Assembly: GCF_022965805.1 (NCBI RefSeq)
Contig: NC_133101.1
Span: 14,045,054 to 14,109,053, forward strand
DNA: 64,000 nt
Origin: Primulina eburnea
Lineage: Eukaryota > Streptophyta > Magnoliopsida > Lamiales > Gesneriaceae
Direction of reading: 5' to 3'
In this document: positions 1 through 9,746 of the stretch, one piece after another
Position numbering within the stretch: the first letter of the stretch is position 1
Layout of the letters: every line of letters begins with the position of its first letter
Position numbers and translations under genes: made by a program
Notes under the pieces: model-generated
The model's input: only the letters and a program-made list of their open reading frames with translations
Told to the model about the DNA's origin: nothing
Database searches by the model: none

Positions 1-2790
1 ACATTCATATCAGAATGTTTTGTATTGTTGCATTCCTTGCCTCTCGAGTCAATGTCTACTGTAGTGTCTATTTCTTCTCCGTTGGGAAGTGGTTTGATAT
101 CTATGACTTCAGTTAGACATTGCATACTACAGTTTGAGGGGCATGAGATCGGTTTAGACTGTGTTGTACTTGGTTTATCTGATTTTGATTGTATTGTTGG
201 GATTGACATGTTGACTAAGTACAGAGCCACCATAGACTGTTTTCACAAGATAGTTAGATTCAGACCCGAAATGACAGAAGAGTGGAAATTCTATGGTAAG
301 GGTTCCAGATCTCGGATTCCCTTAGTATCTGCTCTGAATATGAGTAGATTGTTACAGAAAAGAGCAGAAGGATTCTTTGTTTATTCTGTAGATCTACAGA
401 AATCGAGCCCGACATTGGCAGATTTTCCAGTAGTACGGGAGTTTGCAGATGTATTACCAAACGAGATTCCAGGGTTACCTCCAGCTCGAGAGGTAGATTT
501 TAGCATTGATCTGATTCCAGGTACCGTGCCTATTTCGAGAGCTCCGTATAGGATGGCGCCGATAGAGCTGAAAGAACTGAAAGCACAACTAGAAGATCTT
601 CTAGCCAAGGGATATATCAGACCTAGTGTATCTCCTTGGGGTGCACCAGTGCTGTTTGTGCGAAAGAAAGATGGATCGATGAGATTATGTATCGATTACC
701 GGCAACTGAACATGGCAACGATAAAGAACAAGTATCCTTTGCCTCGTATCGACGACTTATTTGATCAGTTGAAGGGATCTTCCATCTATTCCAAGATTGA
801 TTTGCGATCGGGATATCACCAACTCAGAGTTCGAGATATTGATATACCGAAGACAGCATTCCGGACCAGGTATGGACACTATGAGTTTGTTGTCATGTCT
901 TTTGGATTAACGAATGCTCCAGCGGTGTTTATGAGTTTGATGAATCGCATCTTTCAGAGGTACTTGGATGAGTTTGTGATTGTTTTTATTGATGATATTT
1001 TGGTGTACTCTAAGAATCTGAATGAGCATGCCAATCATTTGAGAATTGTGTTGCAAACATTGAGAAATGAAAGATTATATGCAAAGCTGTCAAAATGTGA
1101 GTTTTGGCTGAGACAGGTTGTCTTCTTGGGTCATATCATAACTGAAGACGGTATTTCTTTGGATCCGAGTAAAGTTGAAGCTGTTATCAGTTGGCCGAGA
1201 CCGACTTTTGTGCCAGAGATACGTAGTTTCATGGGTCTAGCAGGGTATTATAGAAGATTCATCAAAGATTTCTCCAGCATTGCGAATCTTAGAATTGAAG
1301 AAGAGACTGACCAGTGCACCTGTCTTGATTATTTCTTCAGGTACAGGTGATTTCGTTGTATATTGTGATGCATCTCACATTGGGCTGGGGTGTGTTCTTA
1401 TGCAGCGAGGTCATGTGATTGCTTATGCCTCTAGACAGCTGAAACCACACGAGACTCGATACCCAATTCATGATCTTGAATTGGCGGCTATCGTATTTGC
1501 ATTAAAGATTTGGCGTCATTATCTTTATGGCGAGAAATTTGAGATCTACTCGGATCATAAAAGCCTAAAGTACTTATTCTCTCAGTCAGAATTGAACATG
1601 AGACAGCGCAGATAGCTTGATTTGTTGAAAGACTTTTATTGCGAAATCAAATACTATCCAGGAAAGTCAAATGCAGCATCAGACGCCTTGAGTCGAAATG
1701 TTTGTGCTTTGTCCTTGTCGACGATAGGGGTTTTGAATTTAGTTGAAGATTGCTGTTTCTCTGGATTAGCATTTGATACAAGTAGTAGACCATGTCTACT
1801 TTCTTCAATTCAAGTTGAGCCTGATTTGATTATGAGGATCAAAGAAGCACAGAAAATTGATCCAAATGTGCAGAAATCGATTGATATGGTCAGATCAGGG
1901 CATATATCCGAATATCAGGTACATGATTTTATTCTGTATGTGAATAACCGTCTTGTAGTGCCAGATGTTTCAGAATTGAAACAACAGATATGGTCAGAAG
2001 CGCACTGTAGTCGGTTCAGCATTCATTCTGGAGGCCGAAAAATGTACAATGATCTCAAGACACAATTCTGGTGGAAACAAATGAAGACAGATATCACAGA
2101 ATTTGTGTCTAAGTGCTTAAACTGCCAACAGGTGAAGGCTGAGAGAAAGAAGCCCCGAGGTTTACTTCAGAGTCTTTCTATTCCAGAATGGAAATGGGAT
2201 CACATTTCCATGGATTTCGTGACGAAGTTACCTCGATCATCTCGGGGCTGTGAGGCGATTTGGATCATTATTGACAGATTAACCAAATCAGCGTGTTTTA
2301 TTCCATACAGAATGACCTACCGACATGATCAGATGGCAGATTTATATGTCAGAGAAGTAGTCAGATTGCATGGTGTGCCAAAGTCTATCGTATCAGATCG
2401 TTATTCACGATTCACTTCACACTTTTGGTACAGCTTGCAGCAGGCTTTGGGTACGACATTACACTTGAGTACTGCATATCATCCCCAGACAGACGGACAG
2501 TCAGAGCGGACTATCCAGACTTTAGAGGACATGTTGAGAGCTGTAGTGCTAGATTTTGGCACTAGTTGGCAAGATTCACTGCCATTATGTGAATTCTCGT
2601 ACAACAACAGCTATCAGACGAGTATCGAGATGGCACCGTTTGAAGCTTTGTATGGCAAGAAGTGCAGATCTCCATTGTACTGGGATGATGTATCTGAGGT
2701 ACCAGAACTTGGGCTTGATATGATACGTGAGATGATTGAGAAGGTGAAGATCATTCAGAAACGAATGAAGACGGCACAGGATAGGCAAGC
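1..2790 (+). pseudogene. Broken gypsy pol (protease end, RT, RNase H, integrase), element A1
   Basis: Coding similarity starts at base 1, just after the expected protease DTG, and runs through the protease C-terminus, reverse transcriptase (FIDD catalytic pair at about 985-996), RNase H (first catalytic Asp at 1367) and integrase zinc and core domains. It is closest to the pol of element G (23178-27698). Breaks seen: a deletion of about 65 bp relative to G near 1287-1290, between RT and RNase H, which shifts the frame (frame 1 to frame 2); a TAG at 1613-1615 where G has a Trp codon; and Tyr-Ser in place of Asp-Pro after the core SDR motif. The frame stops matching at 2790 in the middle of integrase, exactly where the LTR of A2 begins. 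I infer that A2 inserted here (possible target CAAGC, 2786-2790) and the rest of A1 lies outside the window. It cannot make a functional product. Confidence 0.9.
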
Positions 2791-2921
2791 TGTAATGCCC
2801 GAGAATTATAGAAGTGATAAACTAAGATTATCAATCTTCATTAATGTGAGACTTGGAAGATATGAGAATGCGTGACATGCAATGAGGGAAGAAAAGATAT
2901 GAGAAATTGGGTTTTTGCAAG

Positions 2922-3227
2922 ACCGCACCCGCGCCCAGAACATGAGTGCACCCGCGGTCATGCAATTGTGGATTTTTGCAAGAAAGGTCGAAGCATCACC
3001 GCACCCGCGGTACCAGACAAGACCGCACCCGCGGTGGAGTGGCAGAAAGTTGGTGTTTTTGGAATAGGCAAGACCGCACCCGCGGTGCTAGCCAGAGTGC
3101 ACCCACGGTGCCGACACCGCACCCGCGGTAGTGGAAAGACCGCACCCGCGGTCTGAGCTTTCGCGATATGCCAGGATAGGCATTGCACGACCGCACCCGC
3201 AGTACATGTCATGACCGCACCCGCGGT
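2922..3227 (+). repeat. GC-palindrome array in U3 of A2
   Basis: About ten copies of ACCGCACCCGCGGT or one- to three-base variants, six exact, lie at irregular spacing. Each copy has 5-bp inverted arms ACCGC/GCGGT around ACCC. The last copy ends about 50 bp before the TATA box. The same motif recurs in the LTRs of C, D and G. The position suggests upstream promoter elements; no binding protein can be named. Confidence 0.85.
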
Positions 3228-3276
3228 CATGCGTGTCGCATGAAAAATGATGCCACATTTTATGATTTGCATGCTG

Positions 3277-3286
3277 TATATATATA
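3277..3286 (+). promoter_or_regulatory. TATA box of A2 LTR
   Basis: TATATATATA followed by GAAG lies just downstream of the palindrome array, at the position equivalent to TATATATAG in C. Transcription would be expected to start about 30 bp downstream; the start site is inferred. Confidence 0.6.
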
Positions 3287-4025
3287 GAAGATTTACACGT
3301 AAAATCCCTCAGGAATTCAGACAGAAGTCGAGATTTTGGAAAGAAAATCCTTACGCCTTTTAGATTTGCGATTGTGGAAGATCTGTCTATCAGAATTCAA
3401 ATCCGAACGTAGTATCGAGCTTTCCGTGCTACGAGCTACACAAGGACGTAAGTTTTGTTACGTTTTGAGATGTTTTGAGAATATGATGTTGCTAGAATTG
3501 CATGTGATTCAGATATGGTGTTTCTGCTACTGTAAACATTATAGAATTGAAGTCAGATTAAAGAACAGACTGTTTAATTTTTATGATCTTTGAAAGATAT
3601 TGACTGAGATTTTATATCAGAATTGTGTTAGTATTCAGATTATGAATTGTATTGACACAGATTAGGAGTTCCAGTATTATATTTTTGATGTTCAGATTGA
3701 CGGGGTTATTCAGATTGTATGGTTATGCCGTCGAAACATCAGTTGAGTTAGATTGATCAGATTCAGTATTGATTGAGATTGATCAGACTCCGTAATTATT
3801 CAGATTATATTGTAATGTCGATGACATGAATTAGATTGTTTCTTATTCAGATATTGATCAGATTGTATACTGATTTGAGTATTGATCAGAACAGATTGTG
3901 TATTGAGTTATTCACTGATACAGCGTATTCGATATTGTCATTTCAGATTGGATATGGACAGAGTTGAATACAGATCATCGTCTTCGTCAGACCGGGACGA
4001 CAAAGGTATATCTCATGTGATATTC

Positions 4026-4065
4026 GGGAAGACACAACTCAAATAAGATCCTATTTGAGTTTCCC
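4026..4065 (+). other. Stem-loop I in transcribed part of A2 LTR
   Basis: A perfect 10-bp stem AACTCAAATA / TATTTGAGTT (4036-4045 and 4052-4061) with a 6-nt loop is extended, past a 6-nt bulge, by GGGA (4026-4029) pairing TCCC (4062-4065). The same architecture occurs in C (42186-42225) and G (22127-22166). In G the sixth pair is G-C instead of A-T, a pair-preserving double change. Confidence 0.6.
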
Positions 4066-4302
4066 AATAAAATCACATACTATAATTATTGTTATTTATT
4101 TTATGATATGATTATGATGTGTTTATAGATGTTCTATTCACATTCTTTGAAATGAGTATGCTTTTATTTATAGATCGATATTCATTGCATATAAGATAGG
4201 AAAGTCTTGACAGATCAGTCAGACTTCTAGACGTTCGGTGGTATCACAGCGTAGGAGAAGATCATTCTCCTATTGTAGATGTGGATATAGATCAGACCGA
4301 AG

Positions 4303-4378
4303 TCTAGGAATAAGACGTACCGTCACCCCGATTGGAGAGTAGGTGATAGATCGTCTTATTCACAACGGGATCCCTAGA
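4303..4378 (+). other. Stem-loop II in transcribed part of A2 LTR
   Basis: Outer arms TCTAGG (4303-4308) and CCTAGA (4373-4378) enclose inner arms AATAAGACG (4309-4317) and CGTCTTATT (4352-4360), with a one-sided bulge on the 3' side. The equivalent element is present in C (42494-42574), where the inner stem is one pair longer, and in G (22343-22419). Confidence 0.6.
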
Positions 4379-5016
4379 GTTATAGTTGAGTCGAGTCTAG
4401 ACATAATTTGACTAGAACTGCATGCGTTGATAGATGTGGTTTCATAGACTATGAAACCCATGTTTATTGCTTTCAGTTATGATAGCATGTTTATATGATT
4501 TGATTTAAATTGCATATTTATCTGAACTGAATTGTATGCTTATTTTAAATTGATTTCATAGATTATGAAATCTATTACTTTTGAATATAATCATGATAGC
4601 ATGTTTTATGATTTAGATTGTTTATATACATGCTTACCATGTTTTATACTGGGATTTATTCTCACCGGAGTATCCGGCTGTTGTCTTGTTTTGTAGGTGT
4701 GCATGACAACAGGTGGGACAAGATCGGGGTCAGAGGATGATGAGAGAAGACGAGTTTAGCGTGGTGATTCCGGACTTATTGTAGAGTTGGTTTAATACCT
4801 GAAATTAGTATTTGAACCTTAGATTTAGGTTGTACAGTGTTGTACCTTTATACTGACATGTAGTTTTATACAGACATGTATATTATTAGATGCCATTACC
4901 TTCCGCACTTTATTTTAAAAAGAAATTTTTTTTTAGACCCTGTTTTATCTTAATTGATAATTAAAATCCCAAAGATGATTAAAAAGAAAGATCAGCGTCC
5001 GGGTCCCCACAACAGG

Positions 5017-5028
5017 TGGTATCAGAGC
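5017..5028 (+). other. Primer-binding site of A2 (tRNA-iMet)
   Basis: TGGTATCAGAGC, complementary to the 3' end of plant initiator tRNA-Met, starts 5 nt after the LTR terminus. The leader 5029-5442 carries no gene. Confidence 0.9.
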
Positions 5029-5442
5029 GATAGATCCTTTAGGAGGAGATAATTAGAGCAATAGATCTTTTAGATTGAGATAGTCAGAACTGATAGATCT
5101 TTTAGAATGAGATAGTAGAGAATGAGCGGGGTAGATTGAATTGTCTTCCTTGCATGTGATTGCTAGCATGAGATTTATGTCAATGCTGACTTGCTTGATG
5201 TGTGCTAGCATGATTTATTGCTTTCCCTATTACATGTTGTTTGTTATCTGAGTTGATTGCAGCATGTAATTACTAAGCCTGAATCAGAACTGAGTCTCGA
5301 TCAAAGGTATATGATCAGAGGAGGGCTGAGACAGATTGTATAGACTGTGTACTAACCGGTTTGATATTCAGATATACCGCCTCGGAGAATTCCAGAAAAG
5401 GGCAGTACTTTAGCTGAACAGGTAGATGTATCCGAAACTCGG

Positions 5443-6273
5443 ATGGAAGTAAAGTTGGCAGAACTTCAGTTATTACAGCCGCCGATTCTGAGTGGCACAG
5501 AGACATCTGAAGATTGTCAGAACTGGGTTGATGACAGAGAAATACTATTTGATCTATTGGATTGTACAGATGAACAAAGAGTTAAATTGGTATTTCATCA
5601 GCTACGAGAGGCTGCCAGAAATTGGTGGATTACAATTAAAGGAGTATTAGCACAACGTGGTACTGTGATCACTTGGGAAGTCTTCAAGACTGAATTCTAT
5701 CAAAGATTTTTCTCAGTTTCATACCGAGAGGACAAAAGAACAGAATTTGAGAATTTGAGTCAAGGGCAGTTGAATATTGATGAATATATTGCTAGATTCT
5801 CTACTCTAATGCATTTTGCTCCTCATTTAGCTGGAAATGATGAAGCTGTAGTGAATCAGTTCATCAGAGGGTTGAATTCGGAGGTAGTTGCATTTATGAA
5901 TCTGCAGCGACCTTACCATTTTGCGGATATCTTGAGTAGAGCGAAGAGAGCTGAGGCAAGTTTGATTAGACAATTGACACGGCTGTGTGTGAAGCAACCC
6001 CAGACACAGCAATCCCCTCTTCGATATGAGCGCGGCAGTACTAGTGGGAAGCAAGATCTGCTGAAAACTCGTAAGAAGCCATTCAAGAAGTTGGGAAGTG
6101 GTTCCTCTAGTTCAAGTGGTCCTAGTCCAAGCCATACTGCTGTCTATTGTAGGAATTGCGGAGGGAGACATTCTTCAGAGCAATGCCAAGGAGTGCTTGG
6201 TAGATGCAATATCTATAAACAGCTGGGGCACTTTGCTAGAGTCTGTCCCCAGAAAGGTTCCCGAAGATTTTAG
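5443..6273 (+). pseudogene. gag of A2 (capsid/nucleocapsid), probably defective
   Basis: A 276-codon frame contains a retrotransposon Gag capsid domain (about residues 20-170, with the WW motif typical of gypsy Gag), a Ser-rich linker and a C-terminal zinc-knuckle region. The knuckle is damaged: its second Cys is Tyr (codon 258, 6214-6216). The frame is open upstream of the first ATG, and the codon that is ATG in G (23178) is ATA here, as in C, so the true start is uncertain. Translation stops at TAG just after the knuckle, at the same place as in C, with no protease behind it. The Gag would package element RNA in virus-like particles if functional. Confidence 0.8.
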
Positions 6274-6620
6274 GGAACAGAATCGAGAAACAGACCCAGA
6301 ATACATTACAGTATCTTCAGAGATGTTCTGATGATTCTATGCTGGTTATATCTATAAGATTTTGATATAATTGCAACATTTGATTGATCGAATCGAATAT
6401 CTGAAGAGTGTATTGAATATTCTGAGAACCGTGATGATTGTATACAGAAATTATTCAGATAAGAATCCTGTTTGAAACAGATTGTAATCAGAGTATGCGA
6501 TATCTGAAGTTAGTATACCGATTGATTTTGATACAGTTGAGATTGTGATCAGGGGTTGATAAGATACCGATATCAGAAAGATCAGAAATTTCAGAAATGT
6601 CAGAATTGTCAGAGATATAT
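6274..6620 (+). other. Non-coding interior of A2
   Basis: AT-rich sequence without a usable frame. It aligns by eye with 52800-53110 of element C (shared words around GAACCGTGATGATTGTATAC and TTTGAAACAGATTGTA). The family therefore carried this interior before the two copies separated. Relative to C, A2 lacks the decayed protease stretch. Confidence 0.65.
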
Positions 6621-7390
6621 TGTCACACCCTTACTCTATACTTAGCATAATTACCATAATCAAAATAGGTTTTGATTGATATCACTATAGTATGAAGCAA
6701 ATCAAACAAGGAACATCACTTTGACGGTTTATAAAAATTTTGGCATGATGCCCCTACATTTTGTTTAACCCAAAACTCAAGCAACTACATTCATATATAT
6801 AAAAACATATTTCATCTACACAAACGTATTCTGCTTCATTCTACACATAGACATAAACATTGTAAAACATGTTTCAAACCCTGACATTGTAAAACTTATA
6901 ATACATATGCGGAAGCTATACAATAAGAAGCCCGGTTCTTGTCGAGGTGAGACACGTCACAAGCATCCATTGGCGAACCGGCATCCTAGGTCTCTTCACT
7001 ACCTGATCCTGTAATACATGAGCTACGTGAGTTTATAAAACTCAATAAGTTGGCACTTATACGTATCAATATGCATAGAAAGAACTACATATCAAGTCGT
7101 GATCAACAAGGGAACTTTAAACAATGTCATATCATACCGTATATTCATGTTCATTTTTGTACTTGAGCCTCATTAGTTGACCTGTACTACTGTGCTTGCT
7201 TTATTATATAGCTACTACTGTGTTGGACGTCAGGGAGCAACCTTTGGCAACCCCACGCCCCATGAACATATATTGGCCAATAGCTTTGGTGGACTTAAAA
7301 CCACCCATGATGTCAACAAGCTCTATATCATGTAAAAATCAGTCATTTTCCTTTCATGTTCATGTTCTTGTTCTTGACATAGCACCCATC

Positions 7391-9544
7391 TGTTAGAGTA
7401 GGTGCCCGTCGAGCCAAGTGTTGGCCGAGTGTTCACAATGAAACTCTATGTATAAGCAATCTTTATTTTAGTAATATTTGATATTATTATTTTGCACATC
7501 TTTATCTGTATACCCATGCTAGTTGCATAGATAAAGCCCTTGAATATACAAATAGTAGAAAGAATATGAGATGCTCATATGATGAGTATCATGAAACTCA
7601 TATTTGTAATACTGTATATTCTAAACGGTTCCTAGTCGATTCAGCCGCCACTAAGAAGGATATAGGCCACTCGAGTTCGAGACTAATATCTGCGATGTGA
7701 GTACCATGTTTCATTGGTAGGGGACATTGTGATGTCCGAACATGCAGATAGGTGCTCCTTGTAGAGTGCACTGAACAACCCTCCATAAAAGGACTTTCCA
7801 AGTTGTTCTCACTTATCGAGTGGAAATGTCCTAGTTTAAGGTTGTACAGAATTAGTCCTTATGACCCGGGACAACATTGATACTCTATGTTCTAGAATTA
7901 CACTTTGACTTGTTTACCGACTCTTATGGGGTCATCAGGTGGCAAGGTTGGGTGTTCTGTCGAAACACATAGGAGTCGATGCATTGTAGTCGGGGATTCA
8001 CCGCTTACCTTCGGGTATGGATATCCTATGTGTTATCATGTGTATGTAGATCGAAATCTCTGGCCAGAGTATGGTTGTAATTATGAAATGTGTTTCATAG
8101 ATTACACCATCGATGCAACTACGACATGACACATAGTATCGATTCATTGACAACTCTCGATAAACCAATGGTTGTCGAATCGATCGGGATATATGAGTTG
8201 AAGGGACCGTACTGTACGCTAACCATAATTGAATGGTTCTTGCAGGCACTATCATTTGATACCTAGGGAATCATGTAAGTGATGCTGCTAGGCGTTTAAC
8301 ATGATTGGTTGGGTACTATCAGACTTGAGTTCTGACGTTCTTGTTATCAAAGTGTTGATAAGTAAGAATGGAGCAATTGGGGTATGCTCATATAAGGACA
8401 TGTTTAGTCCGAATCACATGGAGATGTGAACCCACGGCTAGTCGTATCAATGAACCATTGAGGGCCACACAAGTACTAGCTTTCTAGATCCCGTTGAGAA
8501 GTAAAAATAGTTCAATGTGTTGAACGGCTTATAAAGGAGTTTATAAGCGTAAGGAAAATTAGAAGTATGACTTCTATAAAGGAGAAAATAGTTCAATGTG
8601 TTGAACGACTTATAAATGAGTTTATAAGTGTAAAGAAAAATAGAATTATGACTTCTATGAGAGAAATGTAAATTTTGATTTGTGGAAGTGTTCCTAAAAT
8701 TAAAATTTGGCAAAGTGAATAATGTATTTGAAAATTGTGATTTTCATAAACATTATTATGGACTAAATTAAATTAATTCAAGTGTTGAATTAATTAGACA
8801 CTAGTGGACCTAGTAGAGTCCAAATAATTAAATTAATTCAAGTGTTGAATTAATTAAATAATATTGAGTCTTGTAGAGCTCAATTAAAATAATTATTTAA
8901 CTAGTGGGACTTGGGTAAATTCAAGTAATGTTTAAATAGTCTCAAATATGTTTCAGATAATTAAATTTAGTCCAAAGTTTTTAATTTGATTAAAAACTAT
9001 ATTATATGCATGCATGGGAGGTGAAGGGTTGGAGATTACTTTTTATTAAAATAATGCAAGGCATGCACCTTTTGCTTTTTGCTTTTCTCACAACCAAGAC
9101 AAGAAAATTAACTCATTCTCCTTCCCCTCCAACATGAGATGGCCGAAAATCTTCTCTCCCAATTCTCTCCATTTTACTTCATTTTCTTGTTCTTCAATTT
9201 GTTGAGGAACACTACACTTCTCTTTGAAAAATCCTCTTAGTTTTCTAGTGCAAATTAAGAGGGGATCTACCTAGTTGGTGGTGGGCTTAATTTGAAAGAA
9301 AGATTCAAGGACTTGGAGGAGGAGCTTGTAGATCTTCATGCCTTGAAGAGCTTTGTCGTTTGACAACAAAGTTGGAGCCACAATCAATCTTTTAAAGATT
9401 GATAGGTAAAAAATTCTAAAACACCCTATGAATGTGTTTTTATTGTAAATATTGCACAATACTATGGTGGCCGAAAATTTTCCTCAAAAATTCGATTTTT
9501 GTGCTTCCGTTGCGCTTCCGGCCACCGTAACCGGTCCGCTTTCA
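7391..9544 (+). repeat. 5' LTR of copia H
   Basis: 2154 bp, TGTTAGAGTAGG to CCGCTTTCA, with TG/CA termini. Short frames inside (for example 7905-8129) recur in the 3' LTR but are not genes. The LTR is unusually rich in short perfect hairpins (see 7702-8890). Confidence 0.92.
7702..8890 (+). repeat. Series of short perfect hairpins in H LTR
   Basis: Inverted repeats seen directly: TACCA/TGGTA (7702-7719); GGACAT-TGTG-ATGTCC (7722-7737); TATGAAA-TGTG-TTTCATA (8082-8099); AACCAT/ATGGTT (8221-8238); GTTCAA-TGTG-TTGAAC (8510-8525 and 8591-8606); CTTATAAA/TTTATAAG (8528-8547 and 8609-8628); AGAAGT-ATG-ACTTCT (8561-8575); GAAAAT-TGTG-ATTTTC (8730-8745); and 11-bp arms AATTAATTCAA around GTG (8771-8795 and 8831-8855). 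Five of them share the loop TGTG. Blocks 8510-8575 and 8591-8656 are a tandem duplication of about 81 bp. The set recurs in the 3' LTR (for example 14935-14950 and 15984-16008). Confidence 0.8.
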
Positions 9545-9546
9545 AG

Positions 9547-9558
9547 TGGTATCAGAGC
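9547..9558 (+). other. Primer-binding site of H (tRNA-iMet)
   Basis: TGGTATCAGAGC two nucleotides after the LTR end, the expected place for first-strand priming. Confidence 0.9.
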
Positions 9559-9690
9559 TTAGGTTACGGTTTTTTGTGTAATATTTACATAATATTATGT
9601 TGAGATCGATTTCTAACCGCTTGAGAAATATTTCTTGCAAAGATACACAAGGGCAGAAATTTTTGTAGCAAAACAAAAAAAAAAATATTT

Positions 9691-9746
9691 TTCGGGCAGC
9701 CCCGAGAATTTCGGGCAGCAAGGGGCAGCCCGAGGGGCTGCCCGAA
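9691..9746 (+). repeat. GC-rich inverted repeat in H leader
   Basis: Perfect 13-bp arms TTCGGGCAGCCCC (9691-9703) and GGGGCTGCCCGAA (9734-9746) enclose 30 nt that contain two more GGGCAGC words. The block sits between A-rich runs and is far more GC-rich than its surroundings. It could fold into a strong leader hairpin in RNA. Confidence 0.8.

Larger units (their letters stand above)
2791..5011 (+). repeat. 5' LTR of A2
   Basis: The LTR begins TGTAATGCCC and ends GGGTCCCCACA, with TG/CA termini. It is 2221 bp, against 2116 bp for the related LTR of C. It contains a GC-palindrome array, a TATA box, two stem-loops and a perfect hairpin with 10-bp arms (GGTTTCATAG and its complement) and a 1-nt spacer near 4438-4458. 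Small open frames inside the array (for example 2872-3156 and 2958-3272 antisense) are repeat translations, not genes. Confidence 0.85.
2791..6620 (+). mobile_element. Element A2, gag-only gypsy retrotransposon (left part)
   Basis: LTR (2791-5011), primer-binding site, leader, a gag frame and non-coding interior follow in order, until minus-strand element B interrupts at 6620/6621. The right part, including the 3' LTR, should lie beyond base 64000 because element C, nested in B, runs off the window. LTR, leader and interior are homologous to element C, so A2 and C are two members of one family. No pol is visible. Its left end abuts the integrase of A1 exactly at TGTAATGCCC, which favours insertion over a deletion that happened to end at the LTR terminus. 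Confidence 0.8.

Noticed and set aside
2791..2875. Continuation of A1 pol to 2875
   Set aside because: After 2790 the translation matches no integrase; the bases are the start of the A2 LTR read through by chance.
2922..3227. CRISPR-like array of GC-rich repeats
   Set aside because: Spacing is irregular, units are degenerate palindromes of 14 bp, the arrays lie in U3 of plant LTRs and no cas genes exist.
2872..3272. Open frames on both strands in the palindrome arrays (also 20949-21521, 27751-28186, 41110-41652, 45066-45551, 51151-51636, 61968-62510)
   Set aside because: They are translations of repeated GC-rich units, recur wherever the array does, and have no start context or conserved non-repeat sequence.
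5017..5028. tRNA gene at TGGTATCAGAGC sites
   Set aside because: Only the 12-nt primer-binding sequence is present, with no cloverleaf around it.
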